This document shows positions 1-9,484 of a stretch of DNA of 64,000 nucleotides, in pieces; the stretch's first letter is position 1, and the number at the start of each line of letters is the position of its first letter. Below the pieces are notes generated by a model, which was not told the origin of the DNA, did no database searches, and saw only the letters and a program-made list of their open reading frames with translations. The position numbers and the translations under genes were made by a program. This DNA comes from Aculops lycopersici (Eukaryota > Arthropoda > Arachnida > Trombidiformes > Eriophyidae), in NCBI GenBank assembly GCA_015350385.1, contig WNKI01000001.1, positions 2,647,103 to 2,711,102 of the forward strand. Direction: 5' to 3'.

Positions 1-2233
1 GTGAAAGGTCGTTCCTTGCACCGACTCTATTCAGAGCCGATTCAATCTCACTTCTGTCCGATTGATCGTCCATGACCGACGATGACAAGTTGAGGCTCTG
101 GTTTTGCGAAGCATTCACATTGCTAGACGTCGCAACGACATTAGTGCTGCTGTTAGTGTTATTAAGGATCGCATTGTTGTTTATCAAGCTAGTCCCAGCC
201 GGTACAGACTTGAGGGACTTGCTAATTTCGCCTATACTAATACCAGCTCTTGCAGCTCGTTCCTGAAGATTAGTTAAGAAGATGTCCTTGGACGGAATCG
301 CATCTTGGCGAGAATGGACTTGACCTTGAGAAGAGGATTGTGACTTTTGGCTGGGCCCTGGCTGGGCTAGCTGGCTCTTGAGATTACGTTGGTGATTGTC
401 CACGCCTTGTTGATCCGAGGTAGGTGTCAGTAGCGACATTTGCAAGTGCTTGAGATTACCACTGGACAAAATATTGTTGTTATTGTTGATATTGCCTTGG
501 TTATATATCTTGTTAGCAGTCTGTTGTTGTTGTTGCTGCTGCGTAGATATCTGCTGGTTATTCGACACGCCCTGGCCCCCGATATTTGGTCCCGTTGGTT
601 GCTTCAATATCGATATTTCGGCTATACCCGACGAACTGTTATTCCTTGGGGTGGAAGCCGACGAGATCCTTGTGTTGTGACCAACCTGTTGTTGACCACT
701 ACTAGCCACACTTGCGGTTGTTCTTTGCTGGGGTGCCAACATGTTCAGGTGAGTTAAGCTGGCAATTTTGGAACTAACATTGCCCAAAGAGGTTGTGTTT
801 GCCGAGGGTGTTGAGGTTGAGGAGCAAGCTGCGGCCAAATTTAACAAGGACTTTGGAACTGACGAGAAGCTTGATTGCTGTGGGGTTGGTGGTGATATCG
901 CAGAGGCAGGTGACTTGACTTGTTGGTGATGGTTTTGTTGCTGTTGAAAATGATGAGGTGCGGTGGATACTTGCGGTGGTTGCGGAGGTAGCATATTGTT
1001 GTTATGCGAGTTGTTGATATTCCTAATCGATCCTGATGATGATGATTGGTGATGATTATTATCTTGGACTTTGGACAGCTGAGTATGCAGACTCGACGGA
1101 GATGGTGAGGTGGCTATTGGATTGCCTGACAAAAGATTACCCGATGAATGGCCGCTAACAGAGCCACCACTACCACCACTTGCTGAGCTCTTCAACAATT
1201 GTCTTATTAATGTTTGCTGTTGATTTGCAACCAGAGGATCCTTTCCCAATTGTAAGGAGTTATCATAGAACATATCTATTGAATTGAATGTATCCATAAT
1301 ATTACCAACGTGAGCCCCTTTGCTACCACCGACACCAGCTAATGCAGTTAAATTAGTTGCATTTGCGTCGTTATTTGACAACGACGTTGTCGTGGAGCTT
1401 GATGCCGTTGAGCTTGCCGCAGCTGCAGCTGCGGCAATGGCGGCCGCAGTGGATAGGTTTGCAAATGATGCGTTAGCATTAACATTACTACTGTTACTGG
1501 CGATAGGATGATGTTGATGAGGTTGATGGTGGGTAGTATTAGCTTGATTCAATCTTCTATTACTCAAGTTATCGTTGTGTTGGTGCTGATGGTGAAGTGA
1601 TAAAACAGACATTTGTTGTTGTGATAGTTGCTGTTGCTGTTGTATTTGTTGGGCCAATTGCAGGTTCGACGTGGATGCTCGAAATTGTGGGTTGGCCGGT
1701 AGTGAGGATTGCTGGTGTGAATGTGCATTTGAGTTTACAAAGTTTATATCATGTTTTTGTTGTAGACCAGAGTTATTTGATGCATTATTGTTGTTATTTG
1801 TAGTTACTGGATTAAGACTCGAACTGTGTCCGAAATTTGCCCCGATTCCACCGCTACCACCGGCACTACCTGTACTTCTGGCCAATCTTGAATAGTTGGG
1901 TGGTGATATTGGAGGTGGTTTCAACTGTTGTTGTTGCTGCTGCTGGTTTAAACTCCAATTCTGCAAAACCTCAGCGCTACTTTTACCGTAAAATGCTTGC
2001 AAACACTTCAAAATTCCCTCCTGATTCGACAGATTATTAGGATTATTATTGGTAGTTGTCGAAGCTGCCGTAGATTGCAAATGTGCTAATAGTTCGTCTC
2101 GACTAAGACCCAGCTTAGCCAAGTCAAGATCACTCAATGTTGGTGGTGGCATGACTTGATTTAAATTTCTTGTATTGTATGGTGGAGGGACATTAGAATT
2201 GTGATAATTGTCGACAGTTTGTCTCGGTTTCAT
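1..2233 (-). CDS. Q/N/S-rich protein, N-terminal part (runs off the window edge)
   Basis: A minus-strand frame is open from an ATG at 2233 to base 1, about 744 codons, with no stop; the rest lies left of the window. The frame stays open upstream to a TAG near 2327-2329 but has no earlier ATG, so 2233 is the best start. The product is dominated by Gln, Asn, Ser, His and Ala runs. Two less repetitive islands stand out: residues near 30-55 (PPPTLSDLDLAKLGLSRDEL) and a segment near residue 660 (LQERAARAGISIGEISKSLK) that could be a short helix. No catalytic domain or membrane segment is visible. Such composition is typical of arthropod transcriptional or RNA-regulatory proteins, but I do not recognise the family. 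Plus-strand frames over it are mirror images of the CAA/CAG repeats. Confidence 0.75.
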   Translation of the reverse strand, partial: MKPRQTVDNYHNSNVPPPYNTRNLNQVMPPPTLSDLDLAKLGLSRDELLAHLQSTAASTTTNNNPNNLSNQEGILKCLQAFYGKSSAEVLQNWSLNQQQQQQQLKPPPISPPNYSRLARSTGSAGGSGGIGANFGHSSSLNPVTTNNNNNASNNSGLQQKHDINFVNSNAHSHQQSSLPANPQFRASTSNLQLAQQIQQQQQLSQQQMSVLSLHHQHQHNDNLSNRRLNQANTTHHQPHQHHPIASNSSNVNANASFANLSTAAAIAAAAAAASSTASSSTTTSLSNNDANATNLTALAGVGGSKGAHVGNIMDTFNSIDMFYDNSLQLGKDPLVANQQQTLIRQLLKSSASGGSGGSVSGHSSGNLLSGNPIATSPSPSSLHTQLSKVQDNNHHQSSSSGSIRNINNSHNNNMLPPQPPQVSTAPHHFQQQQNHHQQVKSPASAISPPTPQQSSFSSVPKSLLNLAAACSSTSTPSANTTSLGNVSSKIASLTHLNMLAPQQRTTASVASSGQQQVGHNTRISSASTPRNNSSSGIAEISILKQPTGPNIGGQGVSNNQQISTQQQQQQQTANKIYNQGNINNNNNILSSGNLKHLQMSLLTPTSDQQGVDNHQRNLKSQLAQPGPSQKSQSSSQGQVHSRQDAIPSKDIFLTNLQERAARAGISIGEISKSLKSVPAGTSLINNNAILNNTNSSTNVVATSSNVNASQNQSLNLSSSVMDDQSDRSEIESALNRVGARNDLS

Positions 2234-5200
2234 AATTTTCCAAATGGAGGTGATGGTGTGAAGAGTAATAAGTTTTGCTTCAACATTTGAGGCTCGTATT
2301 TGGGTAGCTCTGGGATATCCGTATTCCTAGGCTCGGTGTAAATCTAGTTGGGTGTAGTTTGCATCGATAGTAGAGCGTGGCGGCTTCATGTAGTAATAAC
2401 TTAATAATTGCTATTACGAGATTAGAGTTTGTTGACGTTGATGAGATGAGTCGAGTCGAGGATGATGATGAACTTGATGGCGATGGCCGTCCTAGCCTTT
2501 CACCGTATGACGCAGTCGTCTCGCTCGCTAGCCCCCTAAAGTTGTGCAAAAATTAATATGTGTGTAAATGCGAGCGAGTTATGTAATAGATTGATAATTT
2601 TTTCTCTATATATCTATCTATCTATCTCTCCCTCTCTTTCTCGTTTTTCCTATCTATCCAGACGTTGGAATTTTGTGTTATTGGCTTCCTAGTTGCATCG
2701 ATCAATGCAGAATTACGATGACGTTAGCTCCTTGGATTGGCTTATTTGTGTTTGTAGATGAATTGAGAATACTCGGCCGCTGTGCCTTGGCGACAAATCA
2801 ATCTCCTTTTTCACAACTCAACCCGATGGATCCCGCTGAACAATTTTACTAGAACTGCAAAACGTGGAGTTGGTTTTTGCAGTTTTAGCTGAACATGGAC
2901 GAAAGTGGCAGCGCATGTAGCGGGATGAACTATGATCAGAAACGGGAGCACAACGATCTATCTAGACAGTCGGCTCTCGTCAGCCAACTAGAAGTAGAGC
3001 AATCTGGCCTAGAGTTGAACCCAAAAAGCAAGAGCGCTAGATGGAGAGAAGAATCTCATCTGCCTGGCAGCTGGTTACTGTTGCGATGGTAGTTCTATTG
3101 GTAGTAGTGGTTCCCCAGTTTTTAGATGGAAATGTCGTTGTCGTAGTAGTCGTCGTCGTCGTCGCCGCCGCCGCAGTCGCCCTTGTAGTCGGTTTTGTAG
3201 TTGCGTAGTTGAAACGGCGAGTGGCAACAAAGTTGTCGTCGTGGTTTTCGATGACCGAGCGCAGCACTGTTGTTTTTTGTTGTTGCTGTCGTGCCTAGAC
3301 GACTAGCTAGAATAGCAACCACGACGATAAATTTCGCCCCGGTATTCGACCTTATCCTAGACGCTAGACGTCGATACGTTAATAAATGGTAGCAGACGTC
3401 GTGTGATGGTTTGAATGAATGTTTGTGGCCAGCCAGCAATAAAGAATTAGAGGCCGTCTAACAGATTGTAGGGGTGCCTCCGGGGTATTTAGTTGCAGTA
3501 AATTTGCGTTTGCAAATGTGATTGCTGTTACTGCTTTAATTTTTGAAGTTCCACTAGAAACAACGATAACGAATTCAACTAGAACCTGTACCCTGAAAAA
3601 TGTCCCTGTTTCTTTCTATTTTTGCAATGATAATGATGATGTTGATATATTTCAATAATAACGGTATTAAATAACGTCAATCTAAGGAACAATTGTTCTC
3701 TGAAATCTAGTTTGTTTTCTAGTAGGTAATTGACAATGCTACCTGCAGCAAAAATTCGCGTAATAATAGAATTAGAAGTGGTAATACTAGCAATATTGAT
3801 GAGACAATAATAACTCCGAGTCACTGCCTTCAAGCACAAGTGGCCGACAAACTAGCCAATCAAGTAGTCGGATGTATCGAGAATCGAATGTTGCGAGTAT
3901 CTTGGCAAATTGGTAGGTTGTCCTCCCTGTCGTTGGTCTTGATCTTTGGCGAACTCAGAATCGGAATCATCGATGGGTAAAAATAAAGATGTGTGCGATT
4001 TAATAAAGTGGAATAGACGACTTCCAACAGAAAAGAGGGAGAATACCAAGAGAGAGAGAGAGAGAGAAGACAGAAAACGGAGAGAATTGCATTGAGAGAG
4101 AGAGAGAGAGAGAGAGACCGCTGGGCTCTCTCTCTCTCACCGTCGTGGCGCTGGCGTAGTTTCCAACTCAACTTAACTCGGGTCTCTCTGCATTGTGTGT
4201 GTGTCTCTCTCTCTCTCTCTCTCTCTCGCTCTGTATTGTGCCTCCCTCTTCATCTGCCTCCTACTTCACTTCACTTCTCTCTCTTCGCCTGGCTCCTCGC
4301 TGGCTGGCTGGCCGACCGGCCGCCGTAGTCGCCTGAATATCTGTGTGTTTGATGTCAGTGTAAATGTTGCATTGGTTGCCGTGTACCCTCGCCGGTCCGA
4401 CCGCTCGCTCGGCAAGTCGGCCCGGTTGGAGTCGCACACTGTGTGCGAGTGGTGGTGTTGCATAGAAAAGTCCATTGCATTTCATTACACTGCACTGGTG
4501 GTGGCATTTGGCCGACTCTGGTTTGCCAATGATGACGATAGTTTGCATGAGAGATGCGGTAGCGGCATCGCCGGCACACAAAAACTCTGGCGGCCGCCGG
4601 CCGTCAGTTGGCCTGCCAGAGGCCGCATCATCTCAAGCCGAAATGGAGATTTGCACTTTCTTCTATGATTTGCACAAGGGAGAGAAGGGGAGAGTTATAT
4701 CCGTAGAGAAGTGGGAGAATTCTGGGGAAAAAAACTGCTACTATACACCCGCTCATCGTGCACGCCTCCTGCTCCTATCAATTCGACAGAAAATGAGAGA
4801 ACCTGTCCGAGGTCCAGTGCATCAGCACCGGCAATCGTGAGCGACAACATGAGGCCCCGATGGAGCGAAACACACTCACTCATCGGCCGACATTTACTCT
4901 GCAATTTTGCCCCAAACTGAGGTCATCAGGTTATTTATGTTCGTCGGGGTAAATTTGGCCTCGCAGAATTTGGGCCGCCGAGTAATACAAACAAAATCTG
5001 GACTTAGCTTTTGAGAGCATAGAGATCTATTCCAAGCGGAGGAATAGCATTCGCTCATGACCTCATTTTGAGATTGATGGATGGATCTTTGCATAAATCT
5101 AAATATATGTATACTTCCGATACACTGACCCCCGAATCATGGATAGATGGATGTAGAGGAAGTGAGTGCCTTCATGGCATAAACTAAGTAGGCCTTAAAA

Positions 5201-5247
5201 CATTCAACAAGTCGATGGATTAATTGATAATTAATGTTATACTAGAT
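2234..5247. other. intergenic / promoter region with GA and CT tracts
   Basis: About 3 kb without a supportable gene between two minus-strand genes. It contains TATC repeats near 2606-2630, GTC/GTT-rich stretches near 3137-3180, and GA/CT runs at 4050-4230. Short frames here are low in complexity and look like chance. It is a plausible 5' regulatory region for the Q/N-rich gene that starts at 2233. Confidence 0.5.
4050..4230. repeat. GA/CT microsatellite cluster
   Basis: GA runs lie at about 4050-4066 and 4094-4117, a CT run at 4125-4138, and a TC run at about 4204-4228. The 4094-4117 GA run and the 4125-4138 CT run are separated by only seven or so bases and can pair. GA tracts of this kind can bind GAGA-type factors in arthropods, which is an inference here. 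Confidence 0.85.
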
Positions 5248-6081
5248 TCAAAGAGTCATCTCGGGTTCTAGGGTTAGTATATTGCCAACGTCTGTGCTCC
5301 CATGTCTACAAAGTTCACCCTCCAAAAACTTGACTGCCACCTCTAAGGGTTTGCAGGTTTTCAAGTGCTCGAGTGATTCTTGTCTCTCATGGTGCAGCAA
5401 ATCCAACACATTGCTCGTTCTATTAACACGATCCATATTATCTAGGTCTTGCAGAAGAGCAGTCTGGTCAAATTTTGATATGGATCGAGCAAAGTTAGTT
5501 GCTCGACCTTGAGCACAACCGATATCGCAAACATGCTGTACCAAACCAAAACTCATCGCCTCGGAGGCTTGCTGAGCTCGGCCTGTGGCTATCAGATCAC
5601 GAGCTCTAGCTTGGCCGATTAGATGGGGTAGTATCACAGTTCCTCCATTCATTATGGGAATTCCAAAGCGTCTATTTAAGAAGCCCATCCTCGAGTCTCT
5701 ATCTGCAATCCTGAAATCACACCTTAGCGCAAGCTCGTAACCAAATCCGACTGCGTGACCCTCGATGGCCGCCACGATTGGCTTTCTTTTTGTCAGGCGT
5801 GCGCCTAGTGGCAGTAGCATTTGCTTTATCTTTACCAACTCTGGTAGTCCAGATTTCTTGTTGACTATCTCTTTCAAGTCATAACCAGAACAGAACATAC
5901 CCTCTGATCCTGCCAATACAGCAACATGTGCCGAATCATCCTCCTCCTCGAAAATTCTGAGCGTCTCCTGGAGTTGCTTAAATGTTTCCAAGTTGATGGC
6001 ATTGCGTTTAGCGGGCCTATTAATAAGTATCCGCCTGACATTCAGACAAATTGGCTCGTAAATGATCCTTGGGCTCATCAT
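5248..6081 (-). CDS. enoyl-CoA hydratase/isomerase (crotonase) family protein
   Basis: A 277-residue product that is almost entirely one crotonase domain, close to the usual family length. The oxyanion-hole segments are CSGYDL (residues 64-69) and GHAVGFGYELALRCD (108-122). The first catalytic Glu of hydratases is kept (E116 in GYELA). The position of the second hydratase Glu appears to be Asn (N136 in GFLNRRFG), so hydratase activity is doubtful; isomerase, hydrolase or another crotonase activity is possible. The ATG pair at 6081/6078 is a simple start. An alternative is a short upstream exon: ATG at about 6149 followed by a GTGTGTG donor, with an acceptor AG just before the CCC codon, which would give a product starting MTISPRII. 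No clear mitochondrial presequence is seen. The gene is head to head with the chromodomain gene at 6700. Confidence 0.85.
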   Translation of the reverse strand: MMSPRIIYEPICLNVRRILINRPAKRNAINLETFKQLQETLRIFEEEDDSAHVAVLAGSEGMFCSGYDLKEIVNKKSGLPELVKIKQMLLPLGARLTKRKPIVAAIEGHAVGFGYELALRCDFRIADRDSRMGFLNRRFGIPIMNGGTVILPHLIGQARARDLIATGRAQQASEAMSFGLVQHVCDIGCAQGRATNFARSISKFDQTALLQDLDNMDRVNRTSNVLDLLHHERQESLEHLKTCKPLEVAVKFLEGELCRHGSTDVGNILTLEPEMTL

Positions 6082-6699
6082 TAGGTCCAAAGCAATTTAA
6101 AATCGAGATGCACCGTGAATAATATATGCAAATTCACACACCTGATCGTCATTTTATCCAATTTGCACGGCTGGGTTACCACGTTTTGGCCCAGCGCTAT
6201 TGTTGTTGTTGTTGTTTTGAGTCGTTGCCGTCATGTTGCATTGCAATCTGAAGGCTACTTTCATTCGAGCGCGCCATGCGAATCTTCAGGGTAGTTGGGC
6301 GTTTGCAATGCAACAACCACTGTCGACGCAGAAGAGGCAAACCATGTTTTAGATTCGCACGTGATTTCGCTAGCTTCACCATCCAGTCATCCTCTATCGA
6401 TGACAACAGTTGACAGCTACATTCACTTCCACCATAATAAACTTTCATTCAAGATATAGAGCAGACAAAAACCTGCAGTAATCACAAATCCAATTGAGGT
6501 TTCATCTTATTATTAGATTGACCTCATGACGCTACATCGCCCATAGATCTTATTACATTATATCACATCACATCATATATTATCTCATAGATCATGCAAC
6601 AATTAGACTAGGGAACTTTTTTCCTGCCCCTCCTACAATTTTATCAACTACACAAAGTAACTAACAACTGACTATAGATCTCAACCAAAGGGCGATACC
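6082..6699. promoter_or_regulatory. shared divergent 5' region
   Basis: About 620 bases separate the divergent starts of the crotonase-family gene and the chromodomain gene, so any promoters must be here. An 83-codon minus-strand frame (6448-6197) ends in a CAA-encoded Gln run and has no recognisable domain; I regard it as probably not a gene. There is no clear TATA box or initiator I would defend. Confidence 0.4.
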
Positions 6700-8058
6700 A
6701 TGTACGAGACACGCAGACAAACTAGGTCACAATCCCGATCAAGATCCCAATCTCAAGACTCGGCTACGGCATCTCCTCGTCGATCTCAAGATTCCCCACC
6801 AAAAAGAACCCAACTGCCCACGTCTAAAGGCGGAGGCCCTCAACCACCGACATCCCGACGATCCAGGGCCTCTTCACCTACCAGATCTCGACGTCAGGCA
6901 ACACGATTGCACTCCCCTTCTGTATCACCTCCCATTCCAAGGGGCCATTCCAACCAGCCACTATTACCCCGTCCCCAGGGGCCAAGTCGTTTAAGTGACA
7001 AGGATCATCGGGTTAAGGAAGTGGTTGGTAAACGTAGATTCGAAGGTGAGACTTATTATAAACTTGAGTGGGCAGATAATCATTCACCATCCTATGTACT
7101 GGATAAAGACTGTCGATGCCGTGCTCTCATCAAAAAATACGAGAGCAATATTCGAGACATGGATGACAAAGACGACATATGGGAGGTTGATGAAGTTCTA
7201 GATAAGCGAGTCAATGAAAAGAACGAAGTTGAATACTTGGTTAGATGGAAAGACTGGCCAGGTGAGCCAACTTGGGAACCCGAGGCCAACTGCAATTGTA
7301 TCAATTTAATAGCCGCCTTCGAAAATCCAAAGCTTCGAAGGATGTGGAGATTTACGGGTAACAATCGGAACTTGTGGGCCTCTAGGGAGACTGTGCATGA
7401 TTATATGAAAGAATATCTCAAAGCCCATCCGCAATACAATGATTGGGTCCATTTGATTCCGTTCAGATCTAATCTGCCTACTAATGAGGAACCGAATGAA
7501 CTTAAAACAGGACTCAACATCGGAGCCTTAAAGTATGAGCATCACTGGTATTTGATATTGATATTGATCAATCATCTCGGGTACACAAAAAAGATTTTGA
7601 TCGCAGATGCTTTAAATACTACCTTAGGTGTAGATATCTTCACTCATCCTGTTACTAGGCGATTACAGAAAGTTTATGGAAAAAATTTTCCGATAAGAGG
7701 ACTAGGTATGACCCTAATGGACCGATCAGATGTCTGCGCCTTCTATTTGATTGGAGCTTTCGAACGAGCTTTATTCATTTTCAGTCCCAGAGCCAGATAT
7801 CATCCATCAACCATCTGTGTTAATGCATCTCGATGCGAAAGGATTAGAAGTAGGATGTTGCCTCATACTGATAAAGAGTTGAGTGCCTCCTTACCTGTTT
7901 CTGCACCTTTCGACGGAAATCCAAGATGTGAGTTTTGCAACAAAAGGTACGATTATTTTATTCGCCTCGACAGACATATCCAAAACAGACATTTCATACG
8001 TGAAAACGATTCAGATACGTCAAGGAGCACAAACTCGTCCGATACAGTTATCTATTGA
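6700..8058 (+). CDS. tandem-chromodomain protein with Ulp1/C48-like region and C2H2 finger
   Basis: A single-exon, 452-residue product. Residues 1-100 are an Arg/Ser/Pro/Gln-rich basic tail. Residues 105-148 are a degenerate chromodomain and 160-209 a canonical one with the likely aromatic cage (W161, W183, W186) and the ending EPTWEPEANC. Residues 240-365 resemble the Ulp1/adenain-like cysteine-protease fold: HHW (281-283), an ILIADAL strand with D303, and DVCAFYL with C346. The spacing fits a His-Asp-Cys triad, but the usual oxyanion Gln six residues before Cys is Met (M340). A classical C2H2 finger follows at 410-431 (C-x2-C-x12-H-x4-H). The chromodomain and finger calls are strong; the protease-like call is inference. 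It could be a domesticated transposon protein or a chromatin-targeted deSUMOylase-like factor. A MITE lies 125 bp downstream. Confidence 0.85.
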   Translation: MYETRRQTRSQSRSRSQSQDSATASPRRSQDSPPKRTQLPTSKGGGPQPPTSRRSRASSPTRSRRQATRLHSPSVSPPIPRGHSNQPLLPRPQGPSRLSDKDHRVKEVVGKRRFEGETYYKLEWADNHSPSYVLDKDCRCRALIKKYESNIRDMDDKDDIWEVDEVLDKRVNEKNEVEYLVRWKDWPGEPTWEPEANCNCINLIAAFENPKLRRMWRFTGNNRNLWASRETVHDYMKEYLKAHPQYNDWVHLIPFRSNLPTNEEPNELKTGLNIGALKYEHHWYLILILINHLGYTKKILIADALNTTLGVDIFTHPVTRRLQKVYGKNFPIRGLGMTLMDRSDVCAFYLIGAFERALFIFSPRARYHPSTICVNASRCERIRSRMLPHTDKELSASLPVSAPFDGNPRCEFCNKRYDYFIRLDRHIQNRHFIRENDSDTSRSTNSSDTVIY

Positions 8059-8182
8059 TACTGATTTATATATATATATATATTTTTTATACAACCATTC
8101 ATTAGCACATTTGATATTTTATTGTTATTGTATTATAATAAGCAAAAAAGTGTTTAATACAAATTGCCTCACCACTCGTCAC
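8059..8182. other. 3' flank of chromodomain gene
   Basis: An AT-rich 3' region with a TA run at 8067-8082. From about 8151 it is similar to 15500-15540, the left half of the paralogous flank described separately. Confidence 0.5.
8175..8182. repeat. target-site duplication, left copy (CTCGTCAC)
   Basis: Eight bases CTCGTCAC directly abut the left inverted terminal repeat at 8183 and are repeated directly after the right terminal repeat at 8688-8695. An 8-bp duplication is the hAT signature. Confidence 0.95.
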
Positions 8183-8687
8183 TAGTGTTGTGGGTCAGGC
8201 ATGCCTTAAGGCATTTTTGCACAGAAAATGAAATGAGCGGCACAGAGAAAAAATGCCTTAAGGCAAAAAAGTGCCTTAAGGCAACACGGGCCTTTAAGGC
8301 GCCTGAAAGGCAGGGTCTGTCGTGCGCCTTAAGGCGCCTTAAGGCAAAATAGCGAGAAATTGGGGACTAAACAGCACATAAACACCTGTAGAACACGAAA
8401 TTTGAGAAGATTTTTTGACGCTATGGGCCGCACAAAGGTACCGGAGCTATGTGCGCCTAACTCCCTAGCTAATTCACGGTATCACCGAGCGAAAAAGTTG
8501 CGATATGTGCCTTAAGGCCGAATCAGGCATCAGGCACAAAAAGGCACAAAAAGGCGCAAAAGGCAGCCTTAAGGCACATTTTTTTCATCGATTTTTCGGG
8601 GTGAGTGCCTTAAGGCGCCTGTCAGGAATTTTCTGTGCCGACGCTGTGCCGACTATTGCCTTAAGGCATGCCTGACCCACAACACTA
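8183..8687. mobile_element. hAT-type MITE, 505 bp, complete
   Basis: The ends are perfect 31-bp inverted repeats starting TAGTGTTGTGGGTCAGGCAT (8183-8213 and 8657-8687). They match the hAT YAGNG end rule, and 8-bp direct repeats CTCGTCAC flank both sides. The inside has no coding potential. It holds nine exact copies of the palindrome GCCTTAAGGC (starting at 8203, 8255, 8273, 8326, 8336, 8509, 8566, 8607, 8658) and one variant near 8290. Clustered subterminal motifs like this are typical transposase-binding sites in hAT elements. A paralogous site without the element is at 15533-15540, which confirms the boundaries. Confidence 0.95.
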
Positions 8688-8695
8688 CTCGTCAC
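8688..8695. repeat. target-site duplication, right copy (CTCGTCAC)
   Basis: A direct repeat of 8175-8182, immediately outside the right end of the MITE. Confidence 0.95.
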
Positions 8696-9484
8696 CGAAA
8701 CCACTTCGCGTTATGCAACGGAACTAATAAAGAGAAATCATAATCCCTATGCTGAAAAAGTGACCGCGGGCTGCCACGCAACAGGTGGTCCGCTAAGGGT
8801 GGATACTCTGAAGGAGCGGTGACCCAGTGCACTGACGTTTCCAAAGACAGGCCCCGGCTTGGGGCACCCTTTGTCCGCAACCTTCTTCCCGTTCTAGTAT
8901 AATACAACACCCTAAAAATATATCTGACGATCACTGTGTAAGCGCTTTTTGATTGGTACGCGCAGGTAGATCGCAAACCAGAAAAAAAACAGTCCGATTC
9001 GCAAAAACAAAAATCCAAAATAAAAAAGAAAAAGTCCGAATTGTACTTGAGAAACCTGTTACTGTAAATATCATGCTTGAACTCGACATGATGAAAATGA
9101 CTCTAGTAGGTCAACTGAAAAGCCGCAGTAGTCAATTGGTTCTGCATGCGATCTTATGCGGCATATTTCCAGATCATGATGTTCCTAAATGTCCAATTGT
9201 TCTGACAAGTGGAAGTCAGCGTTCACGACAACTGCACTGATTGGACCCAATATCTTGTTGATGATAAAACGAGTGCCACTAATCTATAGATTTGATCTAA
9301 GCTGCCGAGAATCCATCTTGTTTATTTAACGACGTTTATTTGCACCCGAGCACTAATATGCGAGTCGACGTAGACGAGTCATTTTAATAGAGTCAAGAAA
9401 TTATCAGAAAATCCTAGCTTAGAACTGCATTTAGAGCAATTAACTTTCACAAGTGCTCATTATATCATAGGGATAAATCTTAAG
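8696..9484. other. upstream region of ligase copy 1
   Basis: From 8696 to about 8755 this resembles 15541-15600. From about 9066 to 9484 it is nearly identical to 11990-12471 upstream of ligase copy 2, apart from a net 63-bp insertion in copy 2 (around 12215-12330). The shared block includes a short frame (9073-9240) that differs by only two bases between copies, both changing amino acids. I see no known domain in it, and it is more likely promoter DNA than a gene. Confidence 0.5.

Noticed and set aside
450..680. Plus-strand Leu/Cys-rich frames in the first 2 kb
   Set aside because: Mirror image of the CAA/CAG-rich minus-strand coding sequence.
3037..3267. Thr-run minus-strand frame
   Set aside because: Produced by a GTC/GTT repeat; no other protein-like features.
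6197..6448. 83-codon minus-strand frame between divergent genes
   Set aside because: Ends in a microsatellite Gln run, no domain and no conserved-looking segment.
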